This document shows positions 52,147 to 63,987 of a DNA stretch of 64,000 nucleotides, in pieces (within the stretch, counting starts at the first letter, position 1; each line of letters begins with the position of its first letter). The stretch comes from Cyathus striatus (lineage: Eukaryota > Basidiomycota > Agaricomycetes > Agaricales > Nidulariaceae): NCBI GenBank assembly GCA_025738555.1, contig JAOVFP010000002.1, forward strand, positions 3,162,001-3,226,000. Reading direction: 5' to 3'. The notes beneath the pieces are model-generated. The model saw only the letters and a list, made by a program, of their open reading frames with translations. It did no database searches and was not told the DNA's origin. A program made the translations under genes and the position numbers.

Positions 52147-55100
52147 TATGACCATCGCCGACAACCCCCCCATTGACAACAAACCTATCATTGTCCTCTC
52201 TACCAACAATGCCCATCCTTCAGTTTCTCCTGTTCTCATCATGAATTGATTCACTGGTCCTAAGTTGTTGCTAGAACAAAGCAATTACACTATGTGGGCC
52301 TACTAAATGACTATGTGCTTCAAATCTAACCATGTACAGCACTATGTCAAAGGCACTATTCCCCAGCCAGGTGCTAATGAACCTCATGCTATGCTCAATT
52401 GGGACAACAATGATGCTGCTACAGCTTCCCTCATCAGTAGCTCTCTGGATGAATCTGAGCAGAAATTCCTGAACATCAATCACACTTCAAAGGAAGTTTG
52501 GGATGCACTTGTGATCAGACACACCCAGTCTAGTCCCTATCATCAAGCTTAACTCATACTCAATGCTCTCTCTCTACATGTCAAGCAGGGTGGACTGGTA
52601 ATCTTAGTACTAGAGACTATGGATGATCTGATCACAAAAGCTTGGAAAATGGGTGAACTTATGGAAGATTCTTTTAAGTGTGTTGTTTTTCTTGTTAATC
52701 TCAACACTGAATACCCACATATGCAGTCCATGATCGTCAATGACATGGACAAATCCACAGAATCATCCCCTTACAATATGACTCATCTTCATCAATATCT
52801 CACACAGGAGCAACAACTTCTCGATTCTGACTTTCAGCATTCCAATCAAGTCACATCCAACCCCCCCACCACCTTTGTCTCTCAACAGCAACAACATTGA
52901 CCTATGTGTCAATGTTCTAACTGTAAATGCACCACTCATGAAGCTAAATACTGTGTGCTTTCTGGTGGTGGCATGGCTGGCAAAACTATCAAGGAATTGA
53001 AGGCCCAACATGCAAAAGACAGAGCCTTGTCCACACCAGGAGGAAAGAAGTCACTCTCAGGAAAGCTCTCTCTCACTGGACCTGACAGATGTGTATATCT
53101 TGTAGATGCATCAAACATGGCCTCTAATACTGATACAACCCCTCCTACAGAATTTGCAGGACTTGCTTCCATTCCTGCTTCTTCCATATCAAAGCAAATG
53201 ACCTCAGTGACAACAATGATTTTCATACATGGGTTGCAATTGGTGTTGAGGAGGAGCCTCAAGTCTCTATTGACTGGACTACCAACACCAAACCCATCAA
53301 TGACTCTGCTCTCTATACAGTACCACCCAACCAAACTAAATGTTCTACTCCTGCTGACATTGATACCACCCCTTTTCTATTAGACAGTGGCACTAGTATT
53401 CACATTAGTCCCAAGCAGACTGACTTCATCAATCTCAAAGCTATTCCACCATGCTATGTCAAAGGTCTCGGAGGATCTGGAACTCTCACTACAGCAATAG
53501 GTGACATTGAACTCACTATAGCATGTGGTGCTACTATCACCTTACATGATGCACTCTACATTCTGCAATCCATGGTTAGGCTTATCTCCATCAGCCAAAT
53601 CACTTGTGGGAATGATCTCATTTCCAAATTTGATGACATCGGTTGCTACCTCAGGGACAAATCAACTTGCATGGTTATTGCTTTTGGTCCTCTCAATCTT
53701 ATACAGGGTCCTATATACTATCTGTGTTCCAAGTCTCCATGTACAACACCTTGCCCACTCTGCTATACATCCACCCGACCTCGATACTTGGCACTGCTAT
53801 CTCGGACATGCTAACTACCAGGCTGTTCAGAGTATGGCATGCAATCATATGGTGAAAGGTATGCCCTCCAAATTCCCCAACCTTCCACCAAAATGTGACA
53901 CCTGTATTCTTGGGAAACAGACCCATATACCAGTACCCAAGAAATGGCAGGAGGGGGAAGGACATAGAGCTACTAGACATTTGGAGAAAGTGTGGATAGA
54001 TTTAACTGGGCCTAGTGCTGTACAATCTAGAACAGGAAACTTATATGTTATGAATATTGTTGACAATTTTTTGAGTATGGCCTGGTCAATTCCTCTAGCA
54101 CGAAAGTCTGATGCTTATGACCAGCTTATTGCTTGGCAAACAGCATGGGAGTTGGAGACAAGTGAAAAGGTATTAATTTACAGAATAGATAGTGATGAAT
54201 TAAAGTCCAACAAAATGAAAGACTGGTTGGCTTCTCAAGGCACATGGCACAAATTTACTGCTCCGTACACATCTTCCCATGCTGGTCGTGTTGAATGTTT
54301 ACATTGGACTCTTATGGCTAAAGCTCTTTCTATGTGAATATATGCATGGTGCCCAGCAAATCTCTGGGATGAATTCTACTTAACCACTAATCACCTCAGT
54401 AATAAGACTATTACCAGATCTCTAAATGGCATCATGCCCTGGGAAGCTTGGCATAAATGCAAACCTAGTTACTCCTACATGCAAGAAATTGGGTGTCGTG
54501 CATTTGTTCTAACACAGCCTATCAAACAGAATTCAAAAGTATTCCAATGTTCCATTGAATTTGTACTAATTGGGTATGATCCAAAATCTAAAACTTACAG
54601 GTGCTATGATCATTCTTCACACAAAGTAATTAGTTCGTACCATGTCTGTTTCATAGAATCACATGAAGGCTATCTACCTACTGTGGACACCACTCAAAAT
54701 ACTGAGCCAACACTACAAACAGACTCACATATTCAAAACATTTTGTCCCAAGCAACCAGCGAACCTGAATCTCTGTATGACTTCGACAATGATGAGGAAA
54801 TACCACCAATACTTCCATGTGAACCAAATGATTACATAGCTGACCCACCATGACATGCTCCTATTATAGATCCTACTGCAACAGTCCCTGCACAAACAGT
54901 TCCTGAAGATCAAGTCAACACCCCAGATCAATTACCAGTACATAAGTCATCTCGCTTAGCCACAAAATCTACTGCACAACCACAACTGTTGCGGCTTGAA
55001 TGCGCTATAGAAGATGTTAGAGAAAGCAAAATCCAAGTACAACAGGCATGACAAGAGAAACATGAAATTAGAAAATCTGCACAAGATATCACAGCTGACC

Positions 55101-56833
55101 ATCAGCATAACAACCCTCAGGAACAAGATGATGCAGCAATCAATGATCTAGCACAACTACTCGAAATGTTAGGCATTAGTCAGAAGTCAGTTAATCTCAC
55201 AACAGAAAGCCTCTACTCAGCTTTCAATGTACTTGCTGAATCTCTAGGCTTTGACCCTGGTTCTATTTCCATGGATGATGATCCAAACACTTGGGAAGAA
55301 GCAAAATCCTTGATTAATGGACCAGACTGGGAACAAGCTTATCTTGATGAACTCAAAGGTTTGAAGGAAATGGGAGTCTACAAATTAGTACCACGGTCTG
55401 ATGTTCCAACTGATGTGAAGATTTACAAAGGCAAACCAGTTTTCAAATCAAAAGTCAATGAAAAGGGAGAACTGGTAAGATGAAAAGTGCAATTGGTTTT
55501 TAAAGGATACGAACAAATATATGGTAGAGATTACAATAAAACATCCTCACCGACAGTCCACATGGAGTCCATAAGGATACTCCTACATGTTGCAGCCATA
55601 CTTGGATGGGATGCTCAACAGATGGATATCAAGACCACATTCTTGTATGGCCTCCTACCAGAGGAGGAGCAAGTATACATGCATCAACCTAAAGGCTTTG
55701 AAGAACCTGGAAAGGAAGATTGGGTATGGAACATTGTATGAGGGCTATATGGTATGTGACAAGCAGAAAGAGTCTGGAACCAGACTATGAATGAGAAAAT
55801 GATTCACTGGGGTTTCTCGAGGTTAGGCTCAGAGTCATGCTTATATTATAGAAAGGAAAATGGTAATACTGTTATTACTGCTGTCTATGTAGACAACTTT
55901 ACTTCTATAGCCAACACCTAAGAAGAAAACGAATGATTCAAATCTCAACTCAGGGAAGCATGGGTTATCTCAGATCTAGGCAACATCAAACATATTGTAG
56001 GCATCAGTGTTTCATGGGATCATGCTAACCATACCATGTCCTTATCTCAAATACAACTGATAGATAAGATCATCTCTCAATTCAGACAACTTAACGCAAA
56101 TCCTGTCAACCTACCAATGGAATCTGGCCTCAAACTACAACACTCTGATAAATTGAAATTCATGCAAGCTGATATCATTCAATTAGCTAAACTCCCATAT
56201 TGCTCCCTCATAGGATGTCTCATATACCTGGCCATAGGAACTCACCCAGACATATCATATGCAGTACAACACCTGTCTTAATTCTTAGATTGTTATTCAT
56301 ATGCTCACTGGAATGCTGCCCTATGAGTTGTCAGGTACCTAAAAGGGACAAGAAATCTCCAACTCGTTCTAGGGGGAGTAAACCCTATTATTCCCACAGG
56401 TTTTACAGACTCTGATTGGGCAAACTGTCTTGATATGCACAGAAGCATAGGTGGATATGGTTTTACCCTTGGATCCGGATTCATCTCTTGGAGCTCAAGA
56501 AAACAGAAAATAGTGGCTGGATCATCCTGTGAAGCTGAGTATATCGCAGCATTCGAAGCTGCAAAAGAATCAATATGGCTTTGGTCTCTTTTCACTGAAA
56601 TAGGAAGACCTATTGATTCACCCACCAGACTTCTCTGTGATAACTGTGCAGCTATCACTGTCTCTGAAGATCCACTATTGCATTCAAGAATGAAACATAT
56701 TGATATTAAATACCATTTCCTCTGGGAAAGAGTTCAAAATAACACTCTGGCACTCTCATATGTACCCTCAAAAGATAATATCTCTGATATCTTCACAAAA
56801 CCTCTTCCTGGACCACAATTCCTTTGTCTTTGA
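52147..56833 (+). pseudogene. Copia Gag-Pol polyprotein, riddled with stops
   Basis: Starts MTIADNPPIDNKP at 52147. Gag contains the zinc knuckle CQCSNCKCTTHEAKYC (52910). Protease: FLLDSGTSIHIS (53378). Integrase: the HHCC-like region around WHCYLGHANYQ...CDTCILGKQ and the catalytic core from VWIDLTGPSA through IVDNFLSMAW. Reverse transcriptase: from GPDWEQAYLDELKGLKEMG, with QMDIKTTFLYGLLPEEE and YVDNFTSIA in place of the usual YVDD. RNase H: FTDSDWANCLDMHRSIGGY to the end with SSCEAEYIA and LLCDNCAAI. Many stops are TGA or TAA in place of expected CGA or CAA. The loss of the second Asp in YVDD alone would abolish reverse transcription. Confidence 0.9.
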
Positions 56834-56917
56834 AATTTTCTCAGACTCAGTTTCCCCTCAATGTAACGATTATATAGGACTCCATGTGAGGAGGAGCACA
56901 CTTACAGTGAGGAGGAG

Positions 56918-57173
56918 TGTTGATAATAGCCCTTTGATGCATGCACTGTAAGCATGTGTTATGATGTCATTTCCCTTTTCACCCCTTTCACCTTATTCAT
57001 ATTCCCTTTTCTCTTTATAATATACACCACCAGTGGCATTCATAGACAGTATATATAGAGTAGTATACACATACTTGTACCTCAGTCATTGTATCTAACT
57101 ACACACTGAGATATATTTACTCATTACTTACTTTGCATGTGTCTAGATAAACTTAGGGGATTCATTTTCTACA
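56918..57173 (+). repeat. 3' LTR of the Copia element
   Basis: Begins TGTTGATAATAGCC and ends TTTTCTACA; one T longer than the 5' LTR in a T-run. Confidence 0.93.
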
Positions 57174-57281
57174 GAGACAAGTATACCCAGGGTATGATGG
57201 AGAAAGCATAATGGAAGGTGGAAGGGAAAGGTGAAAGGACAATATGTACACAAGTCAAGAAGTGCAGAGAGTGCAGAGAAT

Positions 57282-58003
57282 TGTTATGTACCGATTCCCT
57301 TCCTACTGGGAAATGAATGCGACGACACCCGGAGGGCGTGGGAGAACTATAACGGAAACCTGAAGTGAGTACGGGTATGGGAATGAGAGCAGAAGTGCAG
57401 AAGTGAACTGTGGCTTCAGCGTATGTGCTGCGCTGCCTGGATATCCCCAGGGAATGGTTCGTATTTCACAACAGACAATATCCAATGTAAGGAAACGTTC
57501 CAGAGTATAAGAGAGGGCTTCGCCACTACACTAGGCAGTGGGAGAGAAACCCGAAGAAAAACCCGGAGCGGGTTTTGGAACTTAGTGTAGGAAGAAAGTG
57601 TACAGAGTTGATACGAATACTGAAGACTACCTATTACATCTGTAAGACTACTTATACTAAGTAGGAACCTGTAGATACAAATGTAGAAGTATTATACAAA
57701 GGACAAGTCAAAGGAGTAAAGTAGGAAATGAAGTCTTGGCAAAGCGGAGTAGGGGCGCAAATGATGTGCTCAGAATGAAGAATAAGGAACTAATCTACAA
57801 AGGCCATAATGAAACGTATAAGTAGGAATGGAAGAGAGGAGTAATAGAATGATGACACGGTGAGGCTGTCATAAGAGAAAGTACGTATCCGAAGTATCTG
57901 ATAGAAAACCCGACGGGTTCCGGGTACGTTCCGGGAACAGACTGGGTATGTTAGAAGGTCACATGGGAACGTCGGCACGATGTATCCAGACATGGATATA
58001 ACA
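57282..58003 (-). repeat. 3' LTR of the Gypsy element
   Basis: 722 bp bounded by TGTTATATCC and (minus strand) ...ACATAACA, next to the polypurine tract. Contains GCGGGTTTT/AAAACCCGG-type inverted words near 57550 that could form a hairpin in the transcript. Confidence 0.85.
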
Positions 58004-58759
58004 GTATCCCCCTTTTAGGGTCGAGCCCACGAGGTCATACTGTGTGTGAGAATATATAACTAAAAATAATACAAGAAATCCTATTGGTTAGTAGATATTC
58101 AAATAACAGAAAGAGAGCGCATCTGATTCCTTTGGCAAGGGAAGTAGCAAAGGTGTGAACTACAAGTTCCTGAGTAAGTTCCAGCAAGTTGTAGCTGAAC
58201 CTGAGACCTATTAACACTGCCCATGGATGTGGAAGGACATGTGCATCAATATTCCACTGGTAGCCATTCGTTCTGGATGTTCCGATAATGTGGCAAGCTT
58301 GGTTGCACTGCCGATTGTATATCTGACTGAGATGAGTGTTGGAACTGGGTTGGAAGCATCGGAAGAGTTGGGAATGGATGGGGAAGTGATTGGAAGATAT
58401 TGGAAGTCGAGTTACAGATGTCGTGATGCCAATTTCCAGGTGGTAGGCAAACTCGATAAGTTGTCCTGAGATGTTTCCAAGGTATCCAGGCACGTTGTCC
58501 ATGTTTCCATATTAAAACCTTGCTTGTGGAATGCCTCCGGGATCCAGATGCATACAAGGAAGTTGTGACGAGTGCCGGAATTGCGTCGGAAGGTGTGGAA
58601 GTAGCTCGGGTCGAGTTGCAGATGCAGAGGGAGTGATGGAAATGGTCATAACACATTACCAAAGAATTAATGTACTTGTATCTTGCTTTTTGGTTGTTAT
58701 TCATTGTTTTTGGGTTTTGTATAAGGTGAAACTGCAAGCGGATAATAAGTAACGTGAAT
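58004..58759 (-). other. 3' non-coding part of the Gypsy element
   Basis: Between the pol stop and the LTR. Open frames of 155 and 211 codons exist here on the minus strand but have no recognisable domain and overlap each other, so I do not call them genes. Confidence 0.4.
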
Positions 58760-61700
58760 TCAAGAAATAGGAATAGGGCCGGGCTTATCCAGATAGCGGG
58801 AGTGGAACTCTTCAATGATATCTGTAGCGTGTTCCAGTTCTGTGGCCAGAAGCCATGAAAACTCTTCATCGGTCCCTTCATACCCTAGCCAGCATACGTA
58901 GTACCTCAGTTTGCAACGCAAACGACGATCCAGTTTAGAGTCCAAGATTTCCGAGACCTCATATTCAATATCACCATCAACCTGGACAGGTGGTGGTGGA
59001 GGAATAATGTGATCTAGAATAGTATTTTCAGTATTGGGTTCAAGCATGGATACATGGAATACTGGGTGGACTGCACGAAATTGTTCTGGAAGGCGCAAGG
59101 TACGCGAATGTGATCCGGCAAGTGCGATGACTTCAAAAGGTCCTAGGAACTTTTCTGCAAGTTTCCGGGATGGTCGGGTTGTCTGGAAGTACTTGGCTTT
59201 GACGTATACCTTTGTTCCGGCAGGGAATGCAGGTGCGGGTTTGCGACATGCATCGGCAGGTGCTTGGTAATGTTTCTGTGCACTGAGTATTTCGGTCCGA
59301 AGCATCTCGTGAAGTTCCTCGAGGTTTACTGTGAAGTGCCGGGCATGAGCAGAAGTGAGATCATGTTCCGGATGTATTGCAAGGTTTGGGTGATAACCCT
59401 TGTTTGCATAGAACGGTGAAATTCCTGTGGTTGCGCTCGGTGCATTATTGTAAGCAAATTCAGCAAGAGGTAAGAGATCACACCAGTTATCCTGCTGATA
59501 GTTGCAGTAGGCCCGAAGGTATTGTTCCAGAGTTTGGTTTGTGCGTTCCATTTGGCCGTCGCCTTCGGAGTGATAACCCAAGGTGAAATGTAAAGTGATG
59601 TCGAGGGCCGTACCAAGGGAACGGAAGAAATGCGACACAAACTCGGAACCACAATCGGAAGTGATGTGTTCTGGGACTCCGTGCTTGGAAAAGACATGAA
59701 GTACGAATAGAAGCGCAAGGTCGGAAGAAGAGCAAGTGGTATGAGTGGGAATGAAGATAGACTGCTTGGAGAAACGATCCACGATAACAAGTATAGAATC
59801 ATACTTGGAAGCCGATGATTTTGGAAGTTGATCTATGAAATCCATAGATATCGAGTGCCATGGGCATCCAGGAACTGGAAGTTGTTTCAGGGTTCTGTAT
59901 GGGCAGTGGCACTGTGGTTTAGAACACGTGCAAGTATTACAAGACTTACAATAGTCCTTTACAAACGTCCATATAAGCGGCCAAGTATATTTGCGTCGAA
60001 TTAGCTCAAGGGTCTTGTTCTGTCCAAGGTGTCCTGAAAGTGGGTGGTTGTGTTTGTACTGTAAAACCCAAAGCCGAAGGGTTCCGGAGTCCGGAACATA
60101 GATCCAGTTATCTAGACGGAGGAAACCGTCCGGGGTTACAGTCCAACAATTCTTGGGAGTCCACATTCGGATAACTGCAACCGGGTCATTAGGGAGAGCT
60201 GATAATATATCAGTATGTAACTGTTCAATGTCCATGATGATACTAGTGCGAAGAGCAGGTACAATAAGTGATGTTGCTCAGAGAGAAGTGATAAGCTGTT
60301 CCTGTGTGAACACTGGATGATAGTTATGCGGATTGACCTTAGCGTAGTCGCTATCCCCCTCTTTAGGGTAGACGTCCCATCGTCTAGTCAGAGCATCCGG
60401 CTTCGCCCCGAGTTTTCTGGGTCGAAAGCGGATAACTAGATTGAACTGGGAAAGATACTCGGACCATCGGGCTTGTCATTGGGACAAGATCTTGGTTGTG
60501 GAAAAGTATTCCAAGTTCTTGTGGTCTGTGACGACGTCAATGGGTGAACCAGAACCTTCCAGGTAATGATGCCAGACTTGGAATGCTTCAAAGATAGCAA
60601 GCAATTCCTTGTCATGGGTGTCGTAGTTTAACTCGGGAGGTGTAAAGGTTCATGAGTGGAAGGTGATAGGGTGAATCTCGCCATTATCAGAAACTATAGA
60701 CAGGATAGCAGCCAATGCGTAATCCGAAGTGTCAGTTTCCATGATGAGCTGCTTGTCGGGAACCCAATGGGTAAGAATGGGTGCTGATGTGAAAGCATCC
60801 TTAAGTTCAGTGAAAGCGGAACAGCATTTTTCCGAGAAGTTCCACGGATTACCCTTCCAGGTAAGGTGGGTGAGTGGAACAACTATGTCGGAATAGTTGT
60901 ATATAAAACGCCGATAGAAATTAGCAAACCCAAGGAAAGATTGAATGTCTTTTACTTTCCTTGGTTCAGGCCATTCTTGAATAGTCTTCACCTTTGTTGG
61001 AGACATGGTGAGACCGTTGGGCAATAGTATATATCCGAGATATTCCACAGATTCCGAGTGGAACTCACACTTATCCGCACGTGCATACAACCCGTGCTTC
61101 CAGAGTTGACGCAAAACTTCCCTGACATGTTGGCGATGTTGTGCAAGGTTATCAGAGTATATAAGGATGTCATCCAAATAAACTATGACACACACATCGA
61201 GAAGATCTTTGAAAACGTTGTTCATGAAGCGTTGGAAACCCGCAGGTGCATTGGAAAGTCCGAAGGGTATGACTAGCCATTCAAAGGATCCATAGTGAGT
61301 CCGGAAAGCGGTTTTCCATTCATCGTCCTCGGCAATGTGGACCAGATGGTATGCATGACACAGGTCGATCTTGGTGTAGATACGGGTGTGACGGGGACTG
61401 TCGAGCAAATCTGAAATGAGTGGCAAAGGATAACAATCCTTTTTAGAAATAGCGTTCAACCCACGGAAATCCACACAAAGCCAAAGTGATCCGTCCTTCT
61501 TGCGGACAAAAAGGATGGGAGCCCCATGCAGAGAGTGCGAAGGTTGAATGAATCCGATCCAGATATGTTCATCGATGAAATCCCGAAGAGCGGAAAGCTC
61601 GGATTGGGAAAGGGAATAGATCCGACCTACAGGAGGTGAAGCACCTTCCTCTAGGTTGATCTTTAAGTCATAGGGACGGTGAGGGGCAAGTGTATCTGCC

Positions 61701-62395
61701 CGGGACTTGCTAAATACATCAGCAAACTTGTGATACTCAGATGGTATGGAAGAGAGATCTGGAGCTTCCTCTGGATTGAGGGCAGCGGCGGAAGCGACAG
61801 CACCAAGCTGGATATGGAAAGTCTGTGCTCCCTCTAAACAGCATGCATGCGAGAAGGCGGCACCATTTATTAGCAAAATGCTAGGAGGAGGTGGCAGAGA
61901 CTCATCAGGAGTGACTGGAGATGGATCCTTGGAAGCAGAACCTGGTTCTGAGATCCCGGATTTGAGCGGAAGTTGCTCGGAAGTGTCTGGAGTCCAGAAT
62001 GTTAATGAGCCTGATACCCAGTCAATCAACGGATTGAAGCGGGTGAGCCAATTGTATCCTAGGACTGCAGAACACACGGAATCAAGAGGTGTCACATAGA
62101 GTTCAACTGTAATACATTCACCGGTAGGGAATAGTACAGGCAGTGTAATGAACTTGGTTATTACATGGTTGCTGGTGCCATCAAAGAGTCTGAGAGTGAT
62201 GGGTGGAGTAGGTGAGGTAGGTATAGCATGTGTCCGAATGAAAGATGAATCCATAAAACAATGGGTAGAACCCGAATCGACTAGAGTGCTATATGAAACT
62301 GTACAGGGTGTAGGGAGAGCATGAATGGTACTACAGAGCGGAATGTGAAGTGCATTGGGGTCTGAAAGAGCAGAAGCATTGAGTCTTACCTGCAT
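58760..62395 (-). pseudogene. Gypsy Pol polyprotein with three TGA stops
   Basis: One frame from above 62395 to 58760. Protease: VDSGSTHCFMDSSF. Reverse transcriptase: RIYSLSQSELSALRDFI, FVRKKDGSLWLCVDFRGLN, KIDLCHAYHLVHI and the catalytic IVYLDDILIYS. RNase H begins METDTSDYALAA and continues across the stops. Integrase: HNHPLSGHLGQ...CKSCNTC (zinc site), SMDFIDQLP (first Asp), ITSDCGSEF (second Asp), SEGDGQMERTNQ (Glu). C-terminal chromodomain: YEVSEILDSKLDRRLRCKLR, YYVCWLGYEGTDEEFSW. Stops at 60650-60652, 60476-60478 and 60278-60280 are all TGA in an otherwise open frame. The chromodomain places it among chromoviruses, which are guided to heterochromatin. Confidence 0.92.
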
Positions 62396-62457
62396 CGGCT
62401 GCGCACAAGGGGGAACAACGCGGTCCTCGGCTTGTGTGGTGTCCAGAGGACTGCTCC

Positions 62458-63987
62458 CTATTTTTTCGAACCTGAAGCCGGGTTGGAAAGAGGTGTGGAC
62501 CTGCGGGTCGAGGGACCCACAGAAGCTGACATAGGAGCCGAAGCAGATAATCCGGATGCCCAGGCTCTAGCCGCGGAAGAGGCAGAGCGGGGACATTCTT
62601 TGGCATGATGCCCTGGATTACCACAGAACAAGCATAGATTGTTGTCCATGCAACACTGATGTTCTTGTGGCAAGAGTTTGCCATCTCGACCAACCTTGTC
62701 ATTCAATTTCAGCCTCTGTTGCTGAGGAGGCTGCGACGAACGAGGCAGGTGACTACCAGCACAGTGGGGATAGCTCGGACGGGGTGCATATTGGCCCGAA
62801 ACGAGGCGGGAAGGCATCGGGGTGACTGCGGGGCGGTTTATAGGAGCTCTAGCAGAGCTATCCAGAACCCGCAAACCCCAAGGCTGGTGGGATTCCCGCG
62901 TACGCTCAGACTGGCATTCCCAGTACCGACTATCAATCCCTTGAGCTAGCTTAATCATTCCGCGCTTTGTGGTAGGTTTCCCGACATGAGAGATCTCATT
63001 CTTAATGCGACCCGGAAACCTGGAATAGAGTTGGTGGCATAAGGATTTATCATCCCAGTCGGTGTGCTGTGCAAGCCTGTTGAACTGTACAAGATATTTG
63101 GACAGTTTCTGTGAATCCTTCATAACGAGGACATCCAGATCATTCTCGGCATCCCCTTCCGGGTTCGCTAACCCGAAGTTATCCTCTAGCATGACGACGA
63201 AAACCTCCCAAGAGTGAAGGAACTCATCATCAGCGTAGGGATTGGAGAGGGTTGGCATAACGAGCTGAAGCGCGGTATCCCGAAGATATGCGAGAGCGAA
63301 GTTGACCTGGGAATGTCCATCCGAGTATTGGGAAGGATTATTCTGGAAGTAAATCTGACACTGAGTGATGAACTGCTCCAACTTCTCAGCACTGGAACCG
63401 TCAAACGTATCTGGCTTTTGTACGTTGCGTTCCCAACATGATCTGGACGTACCCCGGGTGGTTTCCGCAACCCTCAAGAGAGCTTCAGCAAACTGGTCTT
63501 CCCGGGAGTGGCGCGCAAGAGGTGTGCACCTGGGATTGTCAACATCATCCTCATCACCATCATCCCCTGAGTCTGAGGATGGTGGAGACAGAGGGTTGGG
63601 CTGAGAAGGAGGTAGAGGTGGCAGCCTGATGGTACCACCATCGGAGCCATGACCCTTGGGAGTGTCCCGGTCTGTTGCAACTGTACTGTATGGTGGTGGA
63701 GTGCCATCTGGAGGAGCCTGAGCAGATCCAAGGTTCCTGGCAGCAGGAACAGAAAGTAGCTGAGCAGAAGTCAAGGGTGGACCCAGGAAAGTAGCACTAG
63801 GAGGTGGTGCTGGACTGGGTGTAACCCAAGACGGTGTAGAAGGTAGAGAACCTGAAGTACTCCTTGGAGGCTGTTGCCTCGTAGCTGCATGGGTGGCACG
63901 AGCACTCACAGCATTGGTATGACTAGCGGTATGTGCTGTGCAAGTAACCGAAGTCCCAGTTGGAGCCATGATAGAAGAGATATCCAA
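62458..63987 (-). CDS. Gypsy Gag protein
   Basis: 509 codons open from MDISSIMAPTGTS. A Pro/Ser/Thr-rich N-terminal third precedes the retrotransposon Gag core: KPDTFDGSSAEKLEQFITQC, NFALAYLRDTALQLVMPTL and FNRLAQHTDWDDKSLCHQLY. The zinc knuckle CLFCGNPGHHAKEC (CX2CX4HX4C) lies near the C-terminus. It ends TAG at 62458 directly after a run of six A (SGSKK). Pol continues in the -1 frame from this run (FEKIGSSPLDTTQAED), so Gag-Pol may be made by -1 frameshifting. No stop in Gag. A second Met (MAPTG) six codons in is an alternative start. Confidence 0.9.
   Translation of the reverse strand: MDISSIMAPTGTSVTCTAHTASHTNAVSARATHAATRQQPPRSTSGSLPSTPSWVTPSPAPPPSATFLGPPLTSAQLLSVPAARNLGSAQAPPDGTPPPYSTVATDRDTPKGHGSDGGTIRLPPLPPSQPNPLSPPSSDSGDDGDEDDVDNPRCTPLARHSREDQFAEALLRVAETTRGTSRSCWERNVQKPDTFDGSSAEKLEQFITQCQIYFQNNPSQYSDGHSQVNFALAYLRDTALQLVMPTLSNPYADDEFLHSWEVFVVMLEDNFGLANPEGDAENDLDVLVMKDSQKLSKYLVQFNRLAQHTDWDDKSLCHQLYSRFPGRIKNEISHVGKPTTKRGMIKLAQGIDSRYWECQSERTRESHQPWGLRVLDSSARAPINRPAVTPMPSRLVSGQYAPRPSYPHCAGSHLPRSSQPPQQQRLKLNDKVGRDGKLLPQEHQCCMDNNLCLFCGNPGHHAKECPRSASSAARAWASGLSASAPMSASVGPSTRRSTPLSNPASGSKK

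Larger units (their letters stand above)
51644..57173 (+). mobile_element. Ty1/Copia LTR retrotransposon, complete but inactive
   Basis: Two LTRs of about 255 bp (51644-51898 and 56918-57173) are flanked by the 5 bp duplication GAGAC (51639-51643 and 57174-57178). A purine tract GAGGAGGAG precedes the 3' LTR, and a GGTTATGAGCC primer-binding-site-like sequence follows the 5' LTR. The internal order is Gag, protease, integrase, reverse transcriptase, RNase H, i.e. Copia order, all on the plus strand with many stops. Confidence 0.93.

Noticed and set aside
58035..58881. Extra open frames (155 and 211 codons) downstream of Gypsy pol
   Set aside because: They overlap each other, show no recognisable domain and lie in the 3' non-coding part of the element.
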